Assembly: GCA_027486415.1 (NCBI GenBank)
Contig: JAIXPC010000013.1
Coordinates: forward strand, 62,001 to 126,000
Direction of reading: 5' to 3'
DNA length: 64,000 nt
Origin: Sphingomonadales bacterium
Lineage (GTDB): Bacteria; Pseudomonadota; Alphaproteobacteria; Sphingomonadales; Sphingomonadaceae
Shown here one piece after another: positions 51,611 to 61,000 of this stretch (the first letter of the stretch is position 1; each line of letters begins with the position of its first letter). Below the pieces are notes generated by a model. It was not told the DNA's origin, ran no database searches, and was given only the letters and a program-made list of their open reading frames with translations. Position numbers and translations under genes: made by a program.

Positions 51611-51895
51611 ATGCCGTCCCACCCGACATCCCTGCTGCTGGCGATCGCGTGTGCGGTCAGCCTGACGGCGTGTGACAAGAAGCCCGCCGAAGCCCAGGCC
51701 GATGCGGTTCGCGCCAATGCTGATGCGACCGCCGCCAACATCGAACAGCAGGCAGACACGGTTGAAGACCAGGGCGCGCAGGCCGGAACCGAAGCCACCG
51801 CCGATGCGATGCGCGACCAGGCCGAAGCCGTGCGCGAACAGGCCGACCAGAAGGCCGATGCCATCGAGGATGGCCAGACGGCGGCACCGAAATAA
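51611..51895 (+). CDS. small Ala/Gln/Asp-rich lipoprotein, likely EcfG-controlled
   Basis: This is a 94-residue lipoprotein. The signal LLLAIACAVSLTAC has the lipobox Cys21. The rest is a charged, Ala-rich helix with heptad-like spacing (AQADAVRANADATAANIEQQADTVEDQGAQAGTEATADAMRDQAEAVREQADQKADAIEDG), suggesting a coiled-coil periplasmic protein. Function is unknown. AGGAG lies nine bases before ATG 51611. The track start at 51470 overlaps the transglutaminase gene. A consensus EcfG promoter upstream and a strong terminator downstream make this a single-gene stress transcript. Confidence 0.82.
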   Translation: MPSHPTSLLLAIACAVSLTACDKKPAEAQADAVRANADATAANIEQQADTVEDQGAQAGTEATADAMRDQAEAVREQADQKADAIEDGQTAAPK

Positions 51896-51931
51896 GCCTG
51901 CCGAACCTTCAGGTCGCACGAACAAGCTTCT

Positions 51932-51964
51932 GGCGCCGGGTCGTTTCGATCCGGCGCCTTTTTT
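51932..51964 (+). terminator. strong intrinsic terminator
   Basis: GGCGCCGG and CCGGCGCC form a stable stem, extended inside by TCG/CGA, followed directly by TTTTTT. It closes the small lipoprotein transcript, facing the convergent sigma factor gene. Confidence 0.9.
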
Positions 51965-51970
51965 GTGCCG

Positions 51971-52684
51971 TCAGGATGCCAGCCGGTCGGCCTGCTGCAT
52001 GATCTGGTCAAAGGCGCTGATGGCGCTGGTCGCACTTTCGTCGCGGCGCTGTGCCAGCTTCCCGCCATCCAGCAGGCCGCGCAGGGCCGCCCGCGCCCGC
52101 GCCACCCGGCTTTTCACGGTGCCGACAGCGCATTGGGCGATGGCCGCCACGTCCTCGCAGCTCATGCCGCTCGCCCCGATCAGGATCAGCGCCTCGCGCT
52201 GTTCGGGCGGCAGCTGCAGCAAGGCGCGCTGCAGATCGTGCAGGGCGATATGGCCTTCCTGCGCCGGCGGCACCGCCAGCAACAGATCGGCGGCCAGTTC
52301 GTCCCACTCGCCCTTGAAGCGCGCCCGTCTGACGATGGAGAAATAGGCGTTCCGCAAGATCACGTGAGTCCACGCCCGCATGCTCGATCCCGCCACGAAC
52401 CGGTCACGCGCCATCCACGCCTTCAGCATGGTTTCCTGAACCAAGTCGTCGGCCAGATCGGGATTGCCCGACAGCGACCGGCCGTAGGCGCGCAGGCGCG
52501 GGATCTCGGCAGCCAGCGCCGCCTTGAATGCCGCCGTGTCAATCGTGATGTCGCCATCGCCCAGCTGATCCAGCAGCGCCTGCAGGGCTGTCGGCAGCGG
52601 GGCGGCCGCGGCATCGGCAAACGCCAGCCGCAGATAGCCGCCGATATCGCCGGCCGGCAGCGGCGTGGTGATCGCGCTATCCAT
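51971..52684 (-). CDS. ecfG: EcfG-type general stress sigma factor with N-terminal NepR-like segment
   Basis: This is a 237-residue sigma factor of the alphaproteobacterial general stress response. Residues about 53-120 are sigma region 2 (IPRLRAYGRSLSGNPDLADDLVQETMLKAWMARDRFVAGSSMRAWTHVILRNAYFS). Region 4 is about 155-215 (ALLQLPPEQREALILIGASGMSCEDVAAIAQCAVGTVKSRVARARAAL). Both match EcfG closely. Ahead of them, residues 13-43 read DIGGYLRLAFADAAAAPLPTALQALLDQL. This follows the pattern of the NepR anti-sigma helices (IGxxLRxxYxxxxxEPLPxxLxxLLxxL). No separate nepR gene exists beside it. The ATG at 52684 overlaps the phyR end by eight bases, with AGGGGAAA upstream. EcfG assignment is firm. 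The fused NepR part is my inference. Confidence 0.88.
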   Translation of the reverse strand: MDSAITTPLPAGDIGGYLRLAFADAAAAPLPTALQALLDQLGDGDITIDTAAFKAALAAEIPRLRAYGRSLSGNPDLADDLVQETMLKAWMARDRFVAGSSMRAWTHVILRNAYFSIVRRARFKGEWDELAADLLLAVPPAQEGHIALHDLQRALLQLPPEQREALILIGASGMSCEDVAAIAQCAVGTVKSRVARARAALRGLLDGGKLAQRRDESATSAISAFDQIMQQADRLAS

Positions 52685-53519
52685 TGCGGTTTCCCCTGCT
52701 GTCGTGGCCCCGGCTGTCGTCGGCGCCGGCAAAGAACAGCGCCTGCGCGATGGCGGCATGCACGCGGCTGGCAGCAAAGGGCTTGGCGATCAGGAAGGTC
52801 GGTTCTGCCCCTTGCCCCGTGGACAACAGGTCGGGGTTGCCGGTGATGAAGATGGCCGGGGCCGCGGTGTGGTTGCGGATGTCACGCACCGCATCGATGC
52901 CGCTGCTGCCGTCGCGCAGGTGGATATCGGCCAGCACCAGCCCCACCGGCGCCTGCCCGGCCAATGCCGCCGCTTCGCGCTGGGTGGACGCGATGCCGAT
53001 GACGCCGTGGCCCATGCCCGTCACGATGGCTTCGATGTCCATCGCGATGATCGGTTCGTCCTCGATGATCAGCACCTCGGTGGGGGCCTGGGCGGCGATG
53101 CCGCGCCGCGCCTCTGCGATCAGGGCGGCCACATCCTCGGCGCTGCGGTCGATCAAGAGAGCGATTTCTGCGTTGGTAAAATCCTCCATCACGCCCAGCA
53201 GCAGCGCCTGGCGCGACACCGGCGCGATCCCGGCCAGCCGGGACTGCGCGGCGCGGGCGGTCGGCGTATCCTCGGCCACCCGCGGCGCGGGATCGGCTGC
53301 TGCCCACACCTGCTGGAACGCCAGGAACAGCGCCAGCCGCGGCGCGGCGATCCCGGCATAGCGCGCGCGGTCGGCCACCAGCGCCGCCAGCGCAGCGGCC
53401 ACCATGGTGTCACCCGCCTCACGCGATCCAGTCAGCGCGCGGGCATAGCGGCGCAGACCCGGCACGTGCGGCGCCAGCGCCGATCGAGACAATCCCGCAG
53501 ACACAGCGACAAGCGACAT
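52677..53519 (-). CDS. phyR: PhyR, anti-anti-sigma response regulator of the general stress response
   Basis: When phosphorylated, PhyR binds the anti-sigma factor NepR and frees EcfG. The 280-residue protein has an N-terminal sigma-like domain (about residues 1-140, PHVPGLRRYARALTGSREAGDTMVAAALAALV ... FTNAEIALLIDRSAEDVAALIAEARRGIAA). A receiver domain follows (about 148-265), with acidic EDE at 153-155, phospho-acceptor Asp198 (LVLADIHL), Thr226 region (FITGNPDLL) and Lys246. A short Gly/Ser/Arg/Asp tail ends the protein. GGGAGG lies before ATG 53519. The TAG lies inside the start of ecfG. The activating kinase is not in the window unless the hybrid kinase at 47-49.5 kb is involved, which nothing here shows. 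Confidence 0.93.
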   Translation of the reverse strand: MSLVAVSAGLSRSALAPHVPGLRRYARALTGSREAGDTMVAAALAALVADRARYAGIAAPRLALFLAFQQVWAAADPAPRVAEDTPTARAAQSRLAGIAPVSRQALLLGVMEDFTNAEIALLIDRSAEDVAALIAEARRGIAAQAPTEVLIIEDEPIIAMDIEAIVTGMGHGVIGIASTQREAAALAGQAPVGLVLADIHLRDGSSGIDAVRDIRNHTAAPAIFITGNPDLLSTGQGAEPTFLIAKPFAASRVHAAIAQALFFAGADDSRGHDSRGNRNG

Positions 53520-53589
53520 GGCAAACCCTCCCGCTCAGCAGCGCCGGCGCGCAAGGGGTGCACGCAGGGCAGGGCAACCATCTATCGGC

Positions 53590-53615
53590 ACGAAGGGGCA
53601 GCGCGCACCCTTCGT
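53590..53615. terminator. hairpin between ecnA and phyR
   Basis: ACGAAGGG and CCCTTCGT form a perfect 8-bp stem around a 10-base loop, about 33 bases after the entericidin stop on the minus strand. It has no T-tract, so it may only attenuate transcription into phyR. Confidence 0.4.
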
Positions 53616-53647
53616 CATCTACGCGGGTCGCCCCCGCCCGACGTGCA

Positions 53648-53779
53648 TCACTTGTTGTCTTCGGCCGATTTGGTGATGGCCTTGCCGGCCGATTGCAGAT
53701 CGCGGCCCGCCCCGGCGGTGGTGGAACAGCCCGCCAACGCAAAGGCGGCGCACACGGCAGTGATGACCAGCGATTTCAT
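53648..53779 (-). CDS. ecnA: entericidin A/B family lipoprotein (43 residues)
   Basis: Too short for the ORF track. The minus strand from ATG 53779 reads [43 protein letters not shown], then TGA. The lipobox LAGC (Cys18) and the [17 protein letters not shown] core are the entericidin signature. Entericidins are tiny membrane lipoproteins linked to stress and stationary phase in enteric bacteria. In alphaproteobacteria they are common EcfG targets. AGGAAA lies seven bases before the start, and a consensus EcfG promoter ends 31 bases upstream. It is the gene just upstream of phyR on the same strand. Confidence 0.85.
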   Translation of the reverse strand: MKSLVITAVCAAFALAGCSTTAGAGRDLQSAGKAITKSAEDNK

Positions 53780-53810
53780 GGCACTTTCCTTTCAGGCACA
53801 ACGCTGGCCC

Positions 53811-53836
53811 AACCGTGCGCCCGGGGCGATTGTTCC
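53811..53836 (-). promoter_or_regulatory. EcfG-type general stress promoter of the entericidin gene
   Basis: On the minus strand GGAAC (53836-53832), 18 bases, then GTT (53813-53811) matches the GGAAC-N18/19-GTT consensus for EcfG. Transcription would start near 53804, leaving a leader of about 25 bases with the ribosome site of the entericidin gene. Confidence 0.75.
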
Positions 53837-53898
53837 GGCCCGGCGACGGATGCCGGGCTTGCTGAACGGGCCTGCTTCCCGTAACGCAGGCCCCAAGT

Positions 53899-53975
53899 CG
53901 GGGAGTGGCGCAGTCTGGTAGCGCATCTGCTTTGGGAGCAGAGGGCCGCAGGTTCGAATCCTGTCTCCCCGACCA
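53899..53975 (+). tRNA. tRNA-Pro (anticodon TGG)
   Basis: This is a 77-base cloverleaf. The acceptor arms are CGGGGAG and CTCCCCG. The anticodon stem is TCTGC/GCAGA with loop TTTGGGA (anticodon TGG, G at position 37). The T-arm has GGTTCGAATCC. The discriminator is A and CCA is encoded. TGG reads proline codons CCN. It lies between the stress locus and the regulator/adhesin pair. I see no duplicated 3' tRNA fragment nearby that would mark an integrated element. Confidence 0.97.
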
Positions 53976-54050
53976 TCCCACGTGGCCTTGGGCCGGCATT
54001 AGCGCCTGTTTCCGTGCGAAAGGCGCCGGGCGCCCCGTCACGGCTTCGGA

Positions 54051-54914
54051 TCAGGGCATCACGTCCTCAAGCCGGCCGTCCAGCGTCGCCAGCGCCAGCA
54101 CCATCAACCGCGCGGCCCACGCGCGCAGTTCGGCGCTGAATTCGGGGGCCAGAACCAGTTGCTGCCGGTTGTGCTGGGCAAGATCGCCGCGCTGGCGCAG
54201 ATGATCCAGAAGGTCGATGACATGGCTTCGGCTGACACCGCAGGAAGCAGCGAATGCCGATCGCGAAAAGTCGAAGGGCACGCCGGCCCGGCCGCCGCTC
54301 GCCTTCGTCAGCGCCAGCAGCAGCGCGTGGCCGCCGGCCAGTTCGATCAGCCGGCCGATGCGCGGCAGCCCGGCAAAGGCGCTCTGGCCGCGCTGGCCGG
54401 CAGCAAGAACCTGCGCCAGGTAACGAACCAGCACCGCCCCGTCGTCAAGGTCGGGCACCGGGCCCGGGTGCCAGCGCAACGCCGGGCCGGCCATGGCATC
54501 AAGCCAGCGGTGCAGCACGGCGCGCGCCTTGTCCGTCAATGTCCAGCGCTCACCACCGCCGCGAGGCCGGCCCGAACGTGCTGGCTGAACGGCACCCAGG
54601 GTCTGCAGCGCATGGATATGGGCGCCGACCCGGAATGCACTGGCCGTGCCCGTTTGTGACAGCGCCCGCCAGGTGGCGCGGATGCTGAGCGGTTCGGGTG
54701 CCACGGCAAGCGTGGCGACAACGCTGAAGCGGCCAAGATCGCCGAGGATCGCAACCGCGTCAGGCTCTTGTGCATAAAGCGACGTGATGCGCGCGGCGTA
54801 ATCCAGCATCGCGTCTGTCAGCTGCGGGTCGTCAGCGATGGCGGCCTGCCGTTCAAGCAGCGCATGCGAAGGGCCGGACAATGACGACGCACGAAGTGCA
54901 GCGGATTTCGTCAT
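54051..54914 (-). CDS. probable winged-helix transcriptional regulator, divergent from the giant repeat gene
   Basis: This is a 287-residue protein I cannot assign to a named family. Residues about 55-135 look like a winged-helix domain (SVVATLAVAPEPLSIRATWRALSQTGTASAFRVGAHIHALQTLGAVQPARSGRPRGGGERWTLTDKARAVL). Residues about 214-245 form a second helix-turn-helix (FDFSRSAFAASCGVSRSHVIDLLDHLRQRGDL) of MarR/Crp-like type. So it may have two DNA-binding units. The ATG at 54914 faces the adhesin start across about 110 bases of partly AT-rich DNA (TTGTATACTG, TTTTTTTAACG), a plausible shared control region. Its target is probably the adjacent gene, but this is inference. Confidence 0.72.
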   Translation of the reverse strand: MTKSAALRASSLSGPSHALLERQAAIADDPQLTDAMLDYAARITSLYAQEPDAVAILGDLGRFSVVATLAVAPEPLSIRATWRALSQTGTASAFRVGAHIHALQTLGAVQPARSGRPRGGGERWTLTDKARAVLHRWLDAMAGPALRWHPGPVPDLDDGAVLVRYLAQVLAAGQRGQSAFAGLPRIGRLIELAGGHALLLALTKASGGRAGVPFDFSRSAFAASCGVSRSHVIDLLDHLRQRGDLAQHNRQQLVLAPEFSAELRAWAARLMVLALATLDGRLEDVMP

Positions 54915-55025
54915 TGTATACTGTTTGCGCCCTTTCTTAACCTCGTCCAGTTGTTTTTTTAACGCCGGGGGGGTGTGACCTGATCATCGTTTCAGGTGGT
55001 CGGCCCGGCAGGCGGGGGCGCCGGC

Positions 55026-58000
55026 ATGGACGGAACGGGAACCAGTTTTCGCGCGGGTCGTGACCGTGGCGGCCTGCGCGGATTGACGGCCGCGTTGCTG
55101 GTGCACAATGCCGCGATGATGGCTCCGGCGGTCCTGACCGGCATCGGCGCCACGGCGGCCCGTGCCAACGCGCCGCCGTCCTTCACGGTGGGAGACTTCA
55201 TCGTGAACCCGGCAACCGGCCGGATCGACACGGTCGTATCGGTGCTGGGCGGGTCCACAGTGCAGACCAGCAATCGTGGCCTGGTGCTGACAGCACAGCA
55301 GATCGGCGATGAATTCATCGGTGTCGATGGCAGCATCTACCGGGTTGTCGGCAACACCCTGGGCGTGGTCGGCGGGCGCAATGTCGTGACCGAGGTGACG
55401 TTGCGGAACCTGACGACAGGGGCACTGCTGTCCCGGCCAAGTTCGCGCCCTGTCGGCGGTATCGCCGGCTTTGCTGTGGCGGTGCCGCAGATCCCGGCGC
55501 CGCCCGGCCCCGGCGACGCAGACAACGACATCAGACAGTTTCAGCCGCCAGATGCTCCCGATGCCACGCTGGCCTCTCCGTTCAATCCGGGTGCAAATGG
55601 ACCTGGCATCACCGAGACGCTGGGCCCTGGCATCACCAACTGGCGTCAGCAGACGGCCGCGGCCTTCTACCGGGCATCGCGGGGCGGCAAGGGCGGAGCG
55701 GGGCTCGACACGTTCGTCGTGACGCGCGCGGGCCCCGGTGCGTTCGGCGGCCGTGGTGGTGATATCGGGATCACGATCAGTGCTGACCGGCTGGTGCGGT
55801 CGACCGAAGTCGGCACCGCGGGCGTGATCCTGCAAAGCGTTGGCGGCACCGGCGGCAGCGGCGGCGATGCGGCGGCGACCTTCACGCCGGATACCCCGGC
55901 CGGCGGCGTGGGCGGCTTTGGCGGGCGTGCGGGGGACGTGCGGCTGACCAATGTCGGCACCGTGATCACCAGCGGCAATGCCGATGGCAACGGCACCGGG
56001 GCGAGAGGGCTGCTGGCCGAATCGATCGGCGGCGCCGGCGGCAAGGGTGGAGATGCCACTGCTTCCATCGCTGGCGGCGGTCCGGGCGGATTTGGCGGCC
56101 TGGGCGGGCTGGCCGAGATCACGCAGGCCGGCCAGGTGCTGACATTCGGCAACCGCGCCATCGGTGTTCACGCGCGATCGATCGGTGGGCCGGGCGGCAG
56201 CGGCGGCGCGTCCAGGGGCACGGTCGCCTCGTTCGGCAACGGCGGCGGCCAGGGCGGCAACGCCGGCGAGGCCCGGATCATTGCCGGCACCGGCGCGGCG
56301 ACCATCACATCGTCGACCCGGACGCGCGGCGACGACGCGGCGGCCTTCCTGGCACAGTCAATCGGCGGACGCGGCAGCGTTGGCGGCGTCAGTGTGTCGG
56401 GCGTTTCCGTGGGCGGCGATGGCGGCCCGGGGGGCGACGGCAACAATGTGACGGTGACGATCCTGGCGGATGCCATTGCCGGCACTGCCGGTCGCAGCTC
56501 CGATGTCATTCTTGCCCAGTCGATCGGGGGTGGCGGCGGCATTGGCGGCGTCAGCATCGGCGGCCAGGTGCTCGGCGGCGGCGGCGGCAACGGCGGCAAG
56601 GCAGGCACGGTCACCGTCAGCAATGCCGGCCTGCTGATTGCCGAAGGCGCCGGATCACGCGGTATCGTGGCGCAGTCGATCGGCGGTGGTGGCGGCGATG
56701 GCGGCCTTGCCGCAGGCATCACCGCCATCGGCGGCGGCGGCGGCAGTGGCGGCCAGTCTGGCAATCCGCGTGAAAACTTCGGCAGCGCGGTCACGGTCAT
56801 CAACACCGGCAGCATCGTCACGGCCGGCGTGCTGGGCAGCGGCGTCATCGCCCAGTCGATCGGCGGTGGTGGCGGCAATGCCGGGCTGGCCGGGTCGCTG
56901 GCGCTCAGCATCGGTGGCAGAGGAGGCACGGGCAGCAGCGGTGGCACCGTGACGGTCGTCCACGGCGGCGACATCGCGACCCGGGGCAGCAATGCGCTGG
57001 GGATCGTCGCCCAATCGATCGGCGGCGGCGGCGGCAATGGCGGCGGCAGCGCCGGCATCAGCGCTTTCAGCAGCCTCGCGATTGGCGGTCAGGGCGGCAA
57101 CGGCGGGGAAGGTTCGAACGTCACCATCCGGTTTGCCGACCGCCTCACCGCTGTCGAAGGCGGCGAGGTTGCAGCGCCGGCGACTATCTACACCGCGGGC
57201 AGCTTCGCCAGCGGGATCCTCGCCCAATCCGTTGGCGGCGGCGGCGGCAACGGCGGTTTCGCCGTCGCGCTGACCGGCGGGCTTGGCGGGGCGGCATTTG
57301 CCGTGGGCGGCGGATCGGGCGATGGTGGCAACGGCGGCGATATCGTGATCGGCAACGCTGCGCTTGGCCCTGTTGACCGGGTGAATGTCGTCACCGAAGG
57401 CGAGCAGGCGCGCGGCATTGTTGCCCAGTCCATCGGCGGCGGCGGCGGCAACGGCGGACTGGCCTTCAGCCAGGCGACGACGGCAAGCGTCAGCCTTTCG
57501 ACCAGCATCGGCGGCACGGGCGGCGGCGGTGGCATCGGCCGCTCGGTCCGGGTCTTCACCGGTGGCACCATCTTTACGCGGGGCGATCTTGCCACGGGTC
57601 TCACCGCGCAATCGATTGGCGGCGGCGGCGGCAACGGCGGCGTGACGATGGCGCTGGCGCTCAGTGCCGGTCTGGCCAATGCCTCCCTGTCGGCCGGGTT
57701 CGGCGGCAGCGGCGGCAATGGCGGCAATGGCGGCACGGTGTCGACATGGCATCTTGGCACCATCGAAACGCGCGGCGCGCTGGCGACGGGCGCGGTCTTG
57801 CAGTCCATCGGCGGCGGTGGCGGCAGCGGTGGCTTCAACATGTCGGTCGCCGCCACGGGCAGCCTGACGGTGGGCATCAGTGGCGCGCTGGGCTTTGGCG
57901 GCACCGGCGGCAATGGCGGTGCCGGCAACAGCGTCATTGCCACGCTGAACCGCATCAGCACGCATGGCGACAATGCCATCGGCGTGACCGCCCAGAGCGT

Positions 58001-61000
58001 CGGCGGCGGCGGCGGAGCAGGCGGCATCAACATTTCCGCTGCGGCCAGCGTTGGCGGGCTGGTGTCCGTCGGCGGCGCTGTCGGGTTCGGTGGCCTGGGC
58101 GGCAGCGGCGACAGCGGCGGACGGGTGACCTTGTCGGTCGCCGACGTGCACACCCGCGGCGCAGCGTCCACGGGTGTCGTTGCCCAGTCCATTGGCGGCG
58201 GCGGCGGTGCCGGTGGCTTCAACGTCTCGGGCACGCTGTCGGCGGCCGGGGTTCTCGGGCTTGGCGCTTCTGTCGGGTTCGGCGGTCCGGGCGGTGCGGG
58301 CGCCGCCAGTGACCGGGTTGACCTGACGATCGGCAGCGTCACCACATCCGGCAACCAGTCGGGCGCGGTCGTCGCCCAGTCGATTGGCGGTGGCGGCGGC
58401 GCTGGCGGCTTTACCGTGTCTGGTGCGCTGTCGGCCGGCGGCGTTGCCGGCGCGACGGCGGCTGTGGGCTTTGGCGGCACCGGTGGCCGCGCCAGCACCG
58501 GCAACGTCGTTTCCATCACCAGCACCGGCATCATCGCAACCAGCGGCGAACAGTCAGGCGCGATCCTGGCCCAGTCCGTTGGTGGCGGCGGCGGTGCCGG
58601 CGGTTTCAATGTTTCGGCAGGCCTGGCGGCTGGCGTCATCGGCGCCGCGACCGGCGCGGTGGGCTTTGGCGGCAAGGGCGGGGCAGGTGGCAACGCCGGC
58701 GCTGTCATCGCCCAGATCGCCGGCGACGTGCAGACGGCCGGTGGCCAGTCGGATGCGGTCGTCCTGCAGTCGATCGGCGGCGGCGGCGGTGCCGGCGGTT
58801 TCAACGTGTCGGCAGCGGCAAGTGGCGCCGGCCTGGTTGCCCTTGGCGGCGCGGTCGGCTTTGGCGGCGCGGGCGGTGCCGGCGGTGATGGCGCGTCTGT
58901 TGCAGCCAGCGTCGGCCGTGTCACCACCAGCGGTCATCAGTCTCGCGCGATCGTCGCGCAGTCCATCGGCGGCGGCGGCGGCGCGGGCGGTTTCAACGTG
59001 TCTGCCCAGCTGGCGGGTGCCGGCCTGCTGTCGGCGGGCGCGGCCGTCGGCTTTGGCGGCACCGGGGCCGGCGGCGGCGCGGCCAGCAGTGTCACGCTCA
59101 CGGCCGCAGGGCTGGTATCCACTGGCGGAAACCAGTCTGGCGGCATTGTGGCGCAATCGATTGGCGGCGGCGGCGGTGCGGGCGGCTTCAACGTGGCGGC
59201 TGGCCTGAATGCCGCAGGTCTGGGCGCGCTGGGGGCGGCGGTCGGGTTCGGCGGCAGCGGCGGCGTGGCCAGCGCGGGCGGCGCCGTCAGTGCCAATGTC
59301 ACCGGCCCGGTGCAGACGCTGGGGCAGCAAGCCGATGGCGTCGTGCTGCAGTCGATCGGCGGCGGCGGCGGTGCAGGCGGCTTCAACGTCGCAGCAGCGG
59401 CCACGGGCGCCGGCCTGCTGGCAGCCGGCGGTGCTGTCGGCTTTGGCGGCACCGGTGCCCGTGGCGGCGACGCCGGCAGCGTCAGGGGCACGATCGGCGC
59501 GGTATCGACATCCGGAAACCAGTCTGGCGGCGTCATCGCGCAATCGATCGGCGGCGGTGGCGGCGCGGGCGGCTTCAACGTGGCGGCCCAGCTCGCCGGT
59601 GCCGGGCTGATCGGCGGCGGCGCAGCGGTCGGTTTCGGCGGCAGCGGCGGTGGTGGCGGCAGTGGCAACCTGGTCGATCTGGTCGTTGCCGGGCCGCTGC
59701 AGACAAACGGGTTCCAGTCGGGCGGCCTGCTGGTCCAGTCGATCGGCGGTGGCGGCGGCGCGGGCGGGTTCAATGTGAGTGGCAGCATTGCCGGTGCGGG
59801 CGGCGCGGCTTTGAGCGGCGCGGTGGGCTTTGGCGGCAGTGGCGGGATCGCCTCCGGCGGCGCACTGGCCAGGGCGACGGTCAATGCCGATGTCGTGACC
59901 ATCGGCGATCAGTCGGCGGCGATCAGCGTGCAGTCGCTGGGCGGCGGCGGCGGGGCCGGCGGTTTCAACGTCGCCGCCAGCGGAGCCCTGGGGGGTGCCA
60001 TCGCCGCCAGTGCCGGGGTCGGCTTTGGTGGCCGGGGCGGTGCCGGCGGCCAAGGTGGCGAGGCCGAACTGATCACCAACGGCAATGTCGGCACATCGGG
60101 CGCGCAGGCTGCCGGTGTTCTGGTCCAGTCTGTCGGCGGCGGCGGCGGCGCTGGCGCCTTCAACGTCGCGGCATCGCTGACGGCGGGAGGGCTTGGGCTG
60201 GGCGCCGCTGTCGGCTTTGGCGGCACGGGCGGGGAAGGCGGCGGGGCGCAGCGCGCCAGCGCCGTGCTCAACGGCACCGTCAGCACGGCCGGCGCGCAGA
60301 GCAGCGCTGTCACCGTGCAGTCGATCGGCGGCGGCGGCGGTGCCGGCGGCTTCAACGTCAGCGGCAATCTCGGGCTGGGCTTTGCCGCGTCGGCCGGGGC
60401 TGCCGTCGGCTTTGGCGGCACCGGCAGCCGCGGTGGTGTTGGCGCTGCGGCCAGCCTTGATCTGACCGGCCACGTGCTGACGGCGGGCAGCCAGTCGAAC
60501 GGCATCGTTGTCCAGTCGGTCGGCGGCGGCGGCGGGGCCGGCGGGTTCAACGTGGCCGGCAACCTCCAGGTGGGCGGTGGCGGAACGCTGGGCGCGGCGG
60601 TCGGGTTCGGCGGCAGTGGCGGCAATGGCCAGACGGGCGGCAGGGTCGATTACGCCCATCGCGGCACGGTCGCGACCGGCGGCTTCCAGAGCACGGCGGT
60701 CGTGCTGCAGTCGCTGGGCGGCGGCGGCGGTGCCGGCGGTTTCAACGTCGCCGGCGATATCGGTGCGGGTGGCGTCGCCGCCCTTTCAGGGGGGGTCGGC
60801 TTTGGCGGTCCCGGCGGCGCCGGGTCTGCGGGCGGACGCGTTACCGGCAGCCTGACCGGCAGCATCCTGACCACGGGGGCCCAGGCGTCGGGCGTCGTGG
60901 CGCAATCGGTCGGCGGCGGCGGCGGTGCCGGCGGCTTCAACGTTGCGGCCAGCCTGGCCGGCAGCGGCGGCATGACCGTGCAGGGCGCCGTCGGCTTTGG

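Noticed and set aside
53899-55025. tRNA-Pro as an attachment site of a genomic island
   Set aside because: No integrase, no phage genes and no repeated tRNA 3' end are visible. The downstream side may extend beyond the window, so this stays open but unsupported.
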